Assembly (NCBI GenBank): GCA_001599935.1
Contig: BCIJ01000011.1
Span: 1 to 64,000 of the forward strand
Direction: 5' to 3'
Source: Holtermannia corniformis
Lineage: Eukaryota; Basidiomycota; Tremellomycetes; Holtermanniales
DNA: 64,000 bases
Position 1 is the first letter of the stretch; each line of letters starts with the position of its first letter. The position numbers and the translations under genes were made by a program. The notes under the pieces were generated by a model. It saw only the letters and a list, made by a program, of their open reading frames with translations, did not search any database and had not been told where the DNA came from. Below, piece by piece: positions 9,917 to 21,900 of this stretch.

Positions 9917-12538
9917 TCAAGCCTCCATCTTGGTCAAGTTGCGGTGCAGAGCCGGCTCGCACTTGACGACGCGTTCGAGGATCTTGTCGACCACGGCCTC
10001 GCGGTTCTTGGCGACCGCCGCTTCGAGATCCTTGATCTGCTTCTGGGTTGACTCGTCGATCGTCGACTGGCTCGACGAGGTTTGCGACGTGTGCTGCAGG
10101 GCGTCAGTGCTCGTTCTCCGTTTCAGCCGAGTCGTGTCGATGTCTATGTCATGATTTGCAATCCTGCTGCGATACTTGCACGTTCAACGTCTTTGGGTTG
10201 CAGTGAAACCGAGCAGCACACACCCTCGGTGCCAGACTGTGTTGCACTTGACGGGACTGCGGCGCCTGAACCATGACAAAGCGACTCATGACTGCGAGGA
10301 TATATCGCGGATCTGGCCGCTCTGAAAGTTATGCAAAACATCTCGCAAAGAAGCGTGCCCAACGTCACCAGCCGAACCTTGCGCCTTGCAACACGACTGG
10401 CCGCCAGCATTGGACCTGCGGTCAAGATGCAGTGCGCAGTAAAGCCGAGTGACTCCGGTGGAAGACTGTTTGCTCGGCAGCAGCAAGTGCAACCTTCTAC
10501 AGGCTAAAGTTGGTTGTTGGTTGATTGACCAGCTGGCTGAGCGAGGTCTTGGTGCAAGACTTATCAGACCACCGACGCACAGCCAGATTCTGGCATTTAT
10601 TCACGCCTGCACAGTACGTGCACGGCCTTCGAGCGGGCGGGTGCCAGCACGATAGTCATCGCGTATTCAGCTCGCTGTGGCAGGTTGGATCTTCAAGTTG
10701 TGATACTGTGCTGGACCCATCGGCCGACACGGAGCTGGACGGGGTAGAGATCGGCTGTAGGCTCCCTCCCGTAGTCGACTGACGGGAGAACGGCAGTTAT
10801 ACACAAGTTCTAGCTGTATGCCAAACAGCGCGATTTGGAGTCATTGCTATATACACAATCGCGAGGCCAGCATGCAGATCGTCCGTCATCCATGTAACGA
10901 GCAGCGTTGTCGACTGTCAGACACGGGCGCGGAGCACACAATCCCTCAAACCAAGCTGGATTACGTACAGCTGTTGTACATGGATCATGGCGATCAACGT
11001 CGGATCGCATGTTTTCGTCACTCCAGCTGATCACAACCCGCAAGTCTGAAGGCGCTTTGATGCCTTTCGCAAACTACGTATCAAGCTGAGCTCTGCACTG
11101 GCAGTGTAGTTTGCTTATGAGCGAACATCACCGCTTTCAAAGATCAAGCTCGGCTTTGTGACGTGTTGCGCAGAGTACTCAAATCACAGCGAGATCCAAA
11201 GTAACGCAGCCTTCCGATCGTCATCCAGTGCACACAGACCAACTTTAAGCTATCGTTCTGCGAATCCCTGTTCTGCTGTACTGAGACGTGGACCGTCAAA
11301 GACGAGCTCGGCAGCTGTTGACCTTGGCGCACTGTGCATACTCCATAATTAGGGCTACGAGTCATCCGCGGCATCTCAGGCTTTCAAGCTGATCTCTCGG
11401 CAAACCGCCCGACTTGGCGTCGAGCGCCGCGAAAGGAGAAGGTCAGCTTTGCGCCCTGTGGCCAACAAATGACTTGGAGCAAGGTGCGATGCGCCACGAC
11501 TGGAACAGCAAAGCTACTGTCCCGCCCGAGGCTGTGATCTGTGTCGATCACGGCCTGCGTGGTCGAGAAAGCCAAAGCTCGTGAGCTATGTCGTGGCGCG
11601 TCGGGTCCATCCCTCCGCTGTGCCCGTGATATAGACGGCACGGTCGGGCCTGCTCGCTTACTGGAAGCTACGGATGCAACAGTCCCACCTTGTGATTGCA
11701 CACAAGACAGCCGTGTTGTGTATTGGAGCTTGCACAATGCGGCGGCACGACCGCCTGCGTACCAGTGGACAGCGCGCAGGCTGATGACTAGCGCAACATG
11801 CAGAGGTATGTGCGTGTCGCGATCGTTGGCTGACGCAAGCGCGACACAGCACCGGGCGGTTCCCGGAACACCGGTCTACGGTACAGGGCCACAGCTAGCG
11901 TATGTCCAGTCTTGATCTTAAACTCCGAGCAAGCGCACGATAACCCACTGTTGTTCAGATGATGGTTTGAGATACACGAGCTGAGCGCGGCGGTGAGCGC
12001 AAGTCTGCAGCTCGGACAATGACGGCTTGTGCGTGGTGTATTGCACAACAAGCCACCCAGTACTGAGCTCTGATTGATCGCTTGAACCGCGCTCGGCGTT
12101 GCATCCGGGAGCTGAAAGGAGTGACAGGGGCTGCTCGTGCTCTCGCAACGCATCGTGCGACTCTTCAAGAGCAGCACGGAAACCGTATCCAACAGCAGCA
12201 CCTATCCTGATCCACCCGCATGCCACACACAGCCGCACTGACCTCGTTCTCAAACGTCTTGAACTCTTGCTCCTTTTGCTGCTTGTACCGCTCAATCTCC
12301 TTGGCGGCTTCCGAGCGCGCGTCCTTGAGCTTTTGCACTCGGTCTGTATCGCGGGCCATCAGCGCCCAGCCTGGGTCTCATCTGGGAGACTGCGACGCAC
12401 ACTGGCGAGCCTTTTGGACGACTTTGGCCGCCTCCTTTTCGGCTTCGAGCAGTGTTTGGATCCCGGACGAGTTCTGCGCTGCCTGCGAGACGAGTCAGTA
12501 CGCTGCTGGGATGCTGGCTAGGGCGGGGACGGTACCAT
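9917..12538 (-). CDS. VMA10: V-type proton ATPase subunit G
   Basis: Exons, read leftward, are 12538-12536 (only the ATG), 12482-12401, 12343-12243 and 10093-9917, giving 120 residues, the usual size for subunit G. The N-terminus has NSSGIQTLLEAEKEAA then YRVQKLKDARSEAAKEIERY, the conserved Vma10 head. The C-terminus has KNREAVVDKILERVVKCEPALHR-type sequence. Subunit G is a helical stalk protein of the V1 sector that couples ATP hydrolysis to proton pumping into vacuoles and endosomes. Two features are odd: the start codon is an exon by itself, and the third intron is 2149 bases. The gene is divergent from PTA1, with 213 bases between the start codons. Confidence 0.92.
10094..12242 (-). other. 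Giant intron (2149 b) in VMA10
   Basis: Starts GTCAGT after the codon for Glu in KTFENE and ends CTGCAG before HTSQTSSSQ. The flanking exons join into a normal-length subunit G, so no internal exon is missing. I see no convincing ORF, tRNA, terminal repeat or other gene inside. Confidence 0.75.
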
Positions 12539-12620
12539 TGTGACGAGTGATGCTAACCACTGCGCTACGCACGATGCTAGTGACGCGCAAGGGAAGGGGG
12601 TTTGTTGGGTTCGGAGATAT

Positions 12621-12674
12621 TATAACGCCGAGATCCACAAACCTCCCTTTGCTAGCACCTCGCTAGCAAACCCC
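12621..12674. promoter_or_regulatory. Two-part promoter module between VMA10 and PTA1
   Basis: TATAACGCCGAGA at 12621-12633 and GCTAGCAAACCCC at 12662-12674, with a further GCTAGCAC at 12651. Both parts recur between NSE1 and CAF40 (49672-49732), also a divergent promoter. Confidence 0.5.
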
Positions 12675-12751
12675 GACCAATCCACTCTCAAGAAGAAGCA
12701 ACAGCAAGCGAGCGAGCACTTTGCCAGCTCCCTTGGGCTCATCCTTCGACA

Positions 12752-15700
12752 ATGTCGCTCTACACGGACGACACCACACTCTTGACCCAACCGCAGACGA
12801 CCGAGATCGAGACCGAAGCCGAGCTCGACCCGTTCCAAGCGCTCCAATCCGCGCTCACGCAACCGGCCGAATCCTCGCACCAGGCCAACGCGCTCGTCAC
12901 GGCGTTTACCCGGTTCGAAGCAGACGCAGACAAGATCCCACAGATTGCAGAACAGCTACTGCCCGTCGTCGTCGATGGCGCCGAGAGTCTGTTGAGGAGA
13001 TGGACGCTGGATCTGGTCGCGCTCGCCGTTGGCAGGGCGGCACTGAGGTTTGAAGTCAAGGCTGCGCGTGCGTTTTCGGGATCATGATGGTGTTAGGAGA
13101 GGGCTGATGCTGCATAACAGTGGCAGAGAAACTACTGCCAAATTTGACAAGACTGCTACAATCGCCTACGGCCGACATCTCGACCATTCGCACCCTGATC
13201 CCAATCCTCAGCACAATCTATCCCTTAGTCTTCAGAGCATGGTCCGTACCTGTACATCTTTCTCTAGGCCACAGCTGACGCCCCTCCTTCAACAGGGCAA
13301 CCTCGCGCACCCGGCCAGACCCATCAGCGATCCAAGCGCTGACCCAAGCCAAACTGTTCATCGTCGCACTCATCGTCGCCCCAACTCCCGCATCATCAGC
13401 CCTCGTCAAGAGCAAAGGCGTCCTCGCCGCCGCATGGAAGTTTGTCCAGAAAATGTTATTACTCGGCACGAGGAATGGTGGGGCCGACCCAAGGGTGAGT
13501 CTGCGCGTGCGGCTAGTCGGGTGAGAGTGAGAGAGGGATACGCTTCGGGACAGGGATCAGCAGGGTGGGGTGGCGGCGTCATGACGAACAGAGCATGGTG
13601 GCCTGTCGGGATCTGAGTCGAGCGACGCACGACGTGCCGGATCAAGCCTTTCGTCGGCTTGATACTTCGTTTGCGCCGGACGTCGCTCGTCAAAGGCCTT
13701 GCAATCACCAGCCGACGGCCATCAGTCGATTCCGAGACGTTTGTGCGGTCAAGCTATGCTCCTAGCTTTTCACCTTCTATTCGGTCGACTGTGGAATATC
13801 ATCCGGAGATCATATCGTTGCGTTGTCTTGCCAAGTGAAGCTCTGGTAAAGTTCCTTGCGTATTCACGCGGCATGGCATGAGACGTCAGTCGCTTCAGAG
13901 CTGCATTTTCACTGCAACATGCAGCAGTCACCAGACTTGTCGCCTGGCAGCTTGCCGATCAGCGTCGATCGACGTTTGAGGGTGGTGTGCTGCCGCTATC
14001 GACTGAAAGCTGTAGCTGTCATTCTCAGCTAGCAATCTCCCCTGAGGCGGCTGTAATGCCCGCTCCGCGAGTCATACATGGAATTTCGGAGAGCACGGCC
14101 GCACAGCATCTTGCTTTTGGGCTATTGGCGGCAGTAGCATGTGCTGTCACCGACTCGCAGCTGCTGGAACGGATGCTTGTCACACGCCTGGTCTGCAAGG
14201 CACATCCTGGCAACCCTTGACAACAAGCTGGGACGTTCTTTGCTCGATCAAACGTCTGCGCGGCGTTCATACTACTCGCCTCCGTGGCGCCGGCTGCAGT
14301 GCCAGCGGACAATCGGGGCTTCGTACGAGAGCGATACCTGCCTCACCCAATGTGAGCTGTCTGGACATAGTCATGTCGCGTGAAGGAAGAGGTGTGTTGT
14401 GCAGTGTAGGCGTCGGGCTAGCGTCTTCGTCGATGTGCATCGAGCAGATTGTATCGCGTCGCATGACTTGCGATTGGGCGGGCTTGAGCGCGGGCAGCCA
14501 ACCCTGGCTGGATTTCCTTGTGCTACGTCGGTCGTGATACCGACCCAAGTGACAATCGGTTCGCAGTGCGCAGTCATTGGCCGATCGCAGCGCGGTCGTC
14601 GGCGTGCGTCATTTGGCATTGACGCGCGCGGCACTGTACGTTCGCAACGTCGGCTGTGGTCCCTCTGGTCTATCTGGTCTATCTGCACTCGACTCGATGG
14701 TCCGTACGGCGCCTCCAAGGCACTAGCCGTCTGTCGGCTACTCTTTCATGGAGCGAGCTGTACACTCGCAAAATCGCCATCGGCAAGGCGTTTGACCCTC
14801 GACAAGTCAGCTTTCATGGTGAAGCTAGAGTGTCGGTATTCATGCGCCTCACTTTGATACGTACAAGCCGCGGCAAAGTGCAGATCCTGATACGACGTTG
14901 GCTCTGCGTGTTCATCTGCGGCCGTTTGACGTAAACGCAGACCTCGTAGTATATCTTGATCCGCCACGAGTCCTGCTTCTCAGACAACATCGGCTGGGTG
15001 CATAATTCATCCACAAGCGCTGACCCCCTGCCTAGCTCCAAAACAAGGCCGACCCAAATGTCAACCTCTGGCCGCCATCCAACACTGCGCTCAACCCCGC
15101 CGAACTGGAGCAAGAAGCGACCATGTTGCGCGAGACGCTGGTGACCAAGCTATTCACCTACGAGTGCGTCTGGCGCATCTGGCTCATCTTACCACCGGAA
15201 CCGCTGATGTATATATAGTGATCCGGCATTGCTGCACCCACTTTTCAACATGATTCCACCGCTTGCGAAAGCGCGTCCATCGCTTGCACCTTTGCTCGTC
15301 TCGAGTGTGATTCAGTGGACGCCGGCGGCGCTCGAGGGCGCCAAGCGACCGTATGCCCAGGTCCGTGCTGTCGAGAAGACGGTCAAGATTGTGCTGGTGC
15401 ATCTGTCAAGGTACGTTGCTCTTTCGCTTGGAATCAGCTCTACTTACTGATGCGCTTGCCAGATACGCACCGCTGTCAGCATTCGCGTCTCAGCTTGCAG
15501 AGGGCATCGCGAACCAGCGCAAGCGCGTCGAAGTGGCCGATGCAGCCGCACGCCGAGCGCAGCGCGAGCAACGGCTCGGTGGCGTCGTTCCCGCTATCCG
15601 CAAGCGCGAACCAAGCCCTGCCGGCCAAGTAGCCGAGACAAGTGCCGCTGGCGCCAAGCGGATGAAGCTCGAGGATCCGACACTGCCGGTTGGTGGACCG

Positions 15701-18579
15701 GGATCGGGACTAGGCAAAGGAGTCGAGTTCGACGTGACCGACTTTGCGCCCGAGCTGGTCATTGATCTTGTCATGCGCAACTATGAGCTACTGCGGCCCG
15801 AGCTCATCGAACGAGCGTTTGCAGTCAGTCTTCTAGCACGAGCATTACACACGACTTATACTGTTTAGAACGCACGGAGAGCAATCGAAACCAGTTCGCC
15901 CGACGCAATGCCCCTGCTTGCGCCATCGCTTGGTATGGGCAGACCGGGTTCACAGGTCGCATTCGCGACGTTTGGTGCGGATGAAGGTCCAGACGACATG
16001 TTGATGGACGGCTCCGAGGGGGCCGCACCCCGGGTCGAAGCGAAAAAGGAGGAGGCAACCGAAGAAGAAGCCATCAATCCGTTGGATATGGACTCGGACG
16101 ATGAAGATGACGAGTTTGGAGATGTGAGTCGCCTGCCCGGCTCTCTGGATATTTACTCATGCCAACGCGACAGTTGGACTTGGCGGCGTATGCGGATCTG
16201 GCAAACGCCGAGGCGGCTGCGTCCGCAGTTTCGTTTGCCGACTTCAAGCTACCGCCAGCACATACACCCTCTGCTGCGGATCGTGATGAGCTTGTGGAGA
16301 GTGCGATTAAGCGAATATTGGAGACTGGCGCCGATCTGGCGGCAGGTATCTCTGCTGTACCTGCGCAAAGCACCAACCCGGGCGTTAGCTCGGCAGTGCA
16401 CCCGCGCGAGCTGTGGATGCTTTTGATCTCACGATTGACGACTCGAGGAGCGGGTCCAGCGGGCGAGCAGCGAGCGGCACTGTTGGAGCGCCTGCGGCAG
16501 ATAACTGCGGAATACATTGCTGGCGACTTTGCGAAGCGGTATGTGGTCAAGACGGTTGCAGTCGCAATCTGATGTAGTACAGGTCAAAGTTTGCAACTGT
16601 GTGGCTCAACGAAGAATGGTTTAATGCAAGGTTACTCAAGGAACCTTTGGTGTGTTGTCATGAATGCAACTGTATGCGAGCTGACCCTGCCATAGGACGT
16701 TTACAACCGTGGGCTTGACCACATCCTGAAAGCTTCGATCGCCCAGGTCGACAACAAGGACAAGAGCTTGTCTGCGTTCCTTGCTGGTCTTCCCGAAATT
16801 CCAGAGAGTGTGCTGTCGCAGCTGGAGGCCCTGTGCCTCGATCCCGACCGGTGAGTCTATCAGTTGCTGATAGACAATGCTGACGTGAACAGGATGATCA
16901 TCGGCTTCACCTCTTTGCGAGAGTTGATCGAAGTTCGACCGCCGGTGCGGGATCCTGCCATGAAGATTGTCATGTCGTTGACGACCCATGCTGGTATGTC
17001 CTTTCTCGCGGTCCTCTATCACTCAATTGACTGGATGGCCAGACCGGAAAACAAGAGTGGCCGCCATCAACACGGTACGGCGTTGGGTGCCAGAGGTCGA
17101 GCCGATGAACAGTGTCGTCGGTGCCTTTGCGAAAGCACTTTTGGCGCGCTTCTTCGATGTCAAAGCTGCGCCTATTCCTCCACCTGCTGCCGTCAAGACT
17201 GAAAGCGAGGGCGACGATTTTACCAAGATGGAGGATGTGAAACCAGAAATTGCTCTTGGTACCGACATGTCGCCCTACTTGCCGACAGAGATCACCGCCC
17301 CGGTAGAGGAAGCTTCAGTGCAGCAACATCTCGAACTACTGTTTGCCCTGTGCAAGCGTCAACCAGAGTACCTGCACGAGTTTGTCTGGCGCTCGTCTTG
17401 CAACATGCACTGATAACGCCGCAGCATCTTCAATGCGTACCCCACTCTCGAGCCCTCGGTCCAGTCGGCGATCGGCAACCTCCTTACGCCGCTCATCACC
17501 AGCATGGGTGCATCGCACCCGAAACTGCTCGAGATCCTACGCAACTTTCCCGTCGGCGCCGACAAGCTCGCATTACGCATCCTTACCGTGCTCACGGACA
17601 GCAAGCGCAAGCCAGACTCTGCGCTTGTTACGCTCGTCAAGGAGCTCATGGCGGAACGAGAGCTTGACCCTAGGTTCATCATTCCAATTCTGGGAGATCT
17701 CGACAAGGTTAGTAGCGCATGCTATCGTGGACTGACATTGACGCTTCTCCAGGCGGAAATACTGCAACAGCTGCCTCGACTCGTATCGCTCCTGTGCGGC
17801 AGCAACGCGGAGCGCGATCTGGTTCGAAAGGTGTTCAGCTCGGTCGTCACCATTCCGGACGCCATCACGCTATCGAGCAATCTACCGCGAGCGGCCAAGA
17901 GCGACATGCTGACACCGGCTGATCTGCTGGTGTCACTGCTGAGCGAAGAGAGGCAGATTGGCATCAAGGCAACAATCGAGGGTGGGTTGAATGTCGGACG
18001 TTCGGCGACGTGTTGACGACTTGCAGCCATCGGCATCTGCTTCTCCATGACCGACATCTTCAAGTCCGAAGTGCTGGCTGTGGTCATGCAGCGTGTCGTC
18101 GATGCGCCAGAACTGCCAGTCGTCTTCTTGCGAACTGTAGGGGTGCAAGCTCAGTTCATGGCAGCGCTTACACCTTTCAGGTCATCCAAGCCGTCAACAC
18201 CTACCGCTCTTTGGTCGGATTCGTTGCCAACACCGTCTTGCCCCGGTTGATTGCCAAAAAGGTTTGGCTCAACGAAAAGCTATGGGGTGGATTTGTTCTC
18301 TGCGCCAAACTCATTGCACCTGCAAGCTTTGGCGCGCTCCTGCAGCTGCCAAAGGAGCAACTCAAGGATCTCGTTGGCAAGCAGCCCGGACTCAAGACTG
18401 GCCTGCGCGCATTCATGGCGAGCAAGCCGGGCATGGCCAAGGCGCAAGCCCTGACCGAGGTGCGTTGACATGTCATGCTCGACAACGATGCTCACGCATT
18501 CCATCAGATTTTCGGTGAACCTGAGGCCACACCCACTCCCACGACGCCGCAAGCGTCGCAAGCTGTTCCCGTTGCCTGA
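12752..18579 (+). CDS. PTA1: Pta1/symplekin, pre-mRNA 3'-end processing scaffold
   Basis: Seventeen exons close exactly to 1189 residues: 12752-13067, 13121-13241, 13296-13494, 15036-15163, 15219-15410, 15463-15823, 15869-16123, 16174-16538, 16583-16649, 16696-16850, 16893-16993, 17043-17379, 17425-17707, 17753-17981, 18027-18136, 18181-18459 and 18508-18579. The N-terminal half is helical-repeat-like with ESLLRRWTLDLVALAVG and a PALLHPLFNMIPPLA helix, as in the symplekin N-terminal domain. The C-terminal half has MQRVVDAPELPVVFLRT then VIQAVNTYRSLVGFVANTVL and KVWLNEKLWGGFVLCAKL, the hallmark symplekin C-terminal region. The product is a nuclear scaffold of the cleavage and polyadenylation machinery. 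One intron is 1541 bases; all others are 42-57. Confidence 0.92.
13495..15035 (+). other. Giant intron (1541 b) in PTA1
   Basis: Starts GTGAGT after the exon ending GGADPR and ends CCTAG before LQNKADPNVNLW. The protein joins in frame without inserts. No coding gene or recognisable repeat ends are seen inside. A small tandem run (TGGTCTATC twice) lies near 14665. Confidence 0.7.
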
Positions 18580-18926
18580 CTCATCTCTGCATGCATCGCA
18601 TCTCCATCTGCGGCGCTCGCGGTGGAAAGCCCGCGCGGGCTTTTGGTGCCTGACGACTTTGCATGACGGCCCAATCGTCCGATCCGGCTTCGGTCGTCTA
18701 CAGCGTTTTGTGCGCGCGGGCTTGACTAATCGTATGCTGACCGGTCGTATGGCCGTCGATAAGAGCACACGGGATGGGCGCTGACAACCTGCTACTGACC
18801 GCACCACCATCGCAACTCTATACCTAACACCTGATCAGGCCTCCTTTACCCGGCGGACTCGTCAACCCCGACAGCCTGCGCTGCGACCGAAAAGGTCGCT
18901 TCGCCCGATCTTGGCGGCCATCCGCA
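18580..18926. other. Intergenic region PTA1 to ABC transporter
   Basis: About 350 bases that would hold the PTA1 terminator and the ABC transporter promoter. No gene or clear motif seen. Confidence 0.6.
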
Positions 18927-21900
18927 ATGTCTAGCCTCGAGCATGCTGCTCGTATCGAGCAGGGTCAATACGAAGACCCCTACGCCGTCTCCCTCGAGCC
19001 CCATACATCATCCCTTCCCAATGCGCTCTACATCCTCTCATTCGCACCACCTGTACCCTCGCCGCTGCGTCGCCCAAAGGCCTTCGTACAACACCCGTAC
19101 ACGCTGTATGCGATCGGGACCCTTGCTGCCATGGTGGCCGGTGTAGGTCTGCCAGCATTCGACATTGTCTTTGGATACTGGACAAACGGGATCGCCGAGA
19201 TCGGCACACCTGCCGACGCCATCATCGCCCGCGGCAGCGAAGCTGGGTGGATCATGACGGTCATCGGCGTCGTGACCATCATCTGCTTTTCCCTCTTCTT
19301 ACTGTGCTGTGAGTTGTTTTCGTGTACAGCTTGGGCACTTCGATTGCTGACAATGTCAGTCTCACTGGCGGGCATACAAATGTCCAACCGCCTTCGTGAG
19401 ACGTACCTTGCCGCTGTCATTGTGCAAGATCAGGCCTTCTTTGACCGCATCGGTCCCGGCGAGATTGTTACTAGGGCCAGCAAGGATGTCGACTCGGTCC
19501 GAGTTGGTTTCGGCGAACGGCTTGGCTACTTGGTTTGGTCTCTCAGCACCATCGTTGCTGTGAGTAAAGGACTTTCCCCGCACCCTGGCTGATCGTAAAC
19601 TAGTGCTTTGTATCAGCTTGGGTGCACTCGCCGCGCCTCGCAGCCGTCCTGTTCGCCCTTATCCCGTTCATGATCATCCTGTTCACGGCGCTCGGGTACT
19701 GGTCAGAGCGCGTCAGCGTCTCCCTCACACCTTTGGACGGCAAAGCATCGTCCTTGATCGAACAGATCCTCTCGTCTGTCCGTATCGTGCAGTCGTTCGA
19801 TCTCGGACCTCGCCTTGTGCGCAAGCTCGAGCACGACATGCTGGCACCTCTTAGGCGTATGGCCAAGAAGAAGAGTGCCGTCCGTGCTATCGAACAAGCT
19901 GCTGCCTATGGTGCAGGTTTCATCGTCTACAGCATGTTCTTCTGGTACGGAAGCATCGAAGTCGCTCGCGGCCGCGCCTTGGGCGACCTTTTGACGGTAA
20001 GTCTTTAGCCGCTGGCGAGGGCCTGAGACGTGGCGCTGATGCCCTATCAGTCGTTCTACAACTATGTGAACCTGTTCTTCATCTTTGGCGCCCTTGTGCC
20101 ACATCTCGTCGCAACCACAACGGCCATGTCGAATATTGGCAACCTGCGTTTGCAGATGGAGCGCAAGCCCCCGATCGACATCCGTGATCCGTCGGGTATC
20201 AAGCTGCCAGCCAACGCCGTCTCCCCGGCATTCTCTCTCGAGAACGTCACGTTTGCCTATCCTTCCCGCCCGAGTTCGAAAGCACTCGACGACGTGTCCG
20301 TCACGATGGACGCAGGCAAGTTCACTGCGTTTGTAGGACCGTCTGGCAGTGGCAAAAGCACACTTGCCTCACTGTTGCTGCGCTTGTACGACCCAGCCTC
20401 GGCAGTCGAGCTGAGCGATGTCGATCACGAGATCCTCGCCAAGCTCCAGGCAGCTAATGGCGAGAAGAAGGCCAAGAAGCACACCGAAGACGAAAAGACT
20501 GCCTCACCCGAGCCTGCCACAACGCCTGTCGCTGGCACAGGTATCGTCCGGTTCGCCGGTCACGATGTGCGCAGTCTCAACCTCAAGTGGCTGCGATCAC
20601 AGGTCGCAGTCGTTCTGCAAAACCCTCAGCTGGTGAGCGGCAGCGTGTTCGACAACGTCGCAGTCGGTTTGACCGGCACTGCGATGGAATACCGACCAGA
20701 CATCGACAACACGACAAACACTGATCCGGATGCCAAACATCGACTCAAGCTCATTGAGCAGCGGGTTGAGGAGGCGCTTCGCAAAGCACAGGCCTGGGAC
20801 TTTGTGTGCGCACTTCCCGATGGCCTGCAAACGCAAGTCATGGGTGGACGAACCGGCGTGCTCTCGGGAGGCCAGGTGCAGCGCGTCGCGCTGGCCCGCG
20901 CGCTTGTACGTGAGCCGACATGTCTGCTACTGGACGAAGCCACCTCGGCCGTGTCTGCCGACACCGAGATTGACATTCAAGAAACGCTGCTCGCAGAGCA
21001 ACGGACGCGCGGCATGACTCTTATCGTCATTGCTCACCGGCTCTCAACCATCGTCGCCGCGGACAAGATCGTCGTAATGGTCGCTGGCCGTCCTGTGCAC
21101 CACGGGACGTACGAGGAGCTCATGCGTCCCGACTGTCCCGATCAGACTTTCCGGTCGATCGCACTTGCCAAGCCTATGCCAAAGCCCGAGGTCAAGCCTG
21201 AACGTTCGCTTACACCAACGGACTCGTCAGCTACCCTCTCTGCGCTGTCGAACGGTGCTGTCAAACCCGAGGAACCTACCAAACCGCGAGTCGAGACTGA
21301 GCCTCTACCGCCACCCATGATTCGAACTCGCACAGCATTCCTCAACGTCAAGTATTACCTCACCATGGGGCTGCTCGTCGGTGTCGCTGCTGGCTCGGGC
21401 TTTTCCATCGCGGCTTGGCTTCACGGTCGAGCCGTCAACGGTCTCCGCATCGCCGACATCCCTTTGATGCGATCGACAATGAACCGCTGGGCGCTGTGGT
21501 TCCTCATCCTCACCATCTGTGTCTTGGCTGCATACGTCGTCTACGTCTTCGGATTAGAGTACGGAGGCGAACACATCGTGGGCGAGCTCCGGCGCGAGTC
21601 GGTTCGCGCTCTCGTCAAGCAGGACATTGCATTCTTCGAGAGCGGTGACACTGGCACTGGCGGACTCACAGCGGCTGCGACATCTCATCCATCCAACATA
21701 GGCAATGTCGTCGGCCTCGTGGTAGCGCAAGTCATCAGCTCGCTGGCAAACCTTACCGCCACCACCATCATGTCGTTCGTCCTCAGCTGGCGACTGGCCG
21801 TCATGGTCTTGCCTTCCCTCTTCGTGACCATGGTCCTCGGTCGGATCAACTTTGATGCCCTGCAAAAATTCGAAGCCGATATCGATGAGGAGAACAGCAA

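Noticed and set aside
11541..12201. Frames of 117-137 codons on both strands inside the VMA10 giant intron
   Set aside because: They overlap each other, lack motifs, and subunit G is complete without them.
12538..12572. A tRNA-like A box (minus strand TAGCGCAGTGGTTAGC) in the VMA10 leader
   Set aside because: No matching B box or acceptor stem follows at tRNA distance, so it is not called a tRNA gene. It may be chance or a decayed tRNA-derived piece.
14399..14857. Frame of 152 codons inside the PTA1 giant intron
   Set aside because: Random-looking composition, no motifs, and no splice logic joining it to PTA1.
10094..15035. The two giant introns as copies of the same inserted element
   Set aside because: By eye I find no shared stretch or common ends. 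A direct alignment would settle it.
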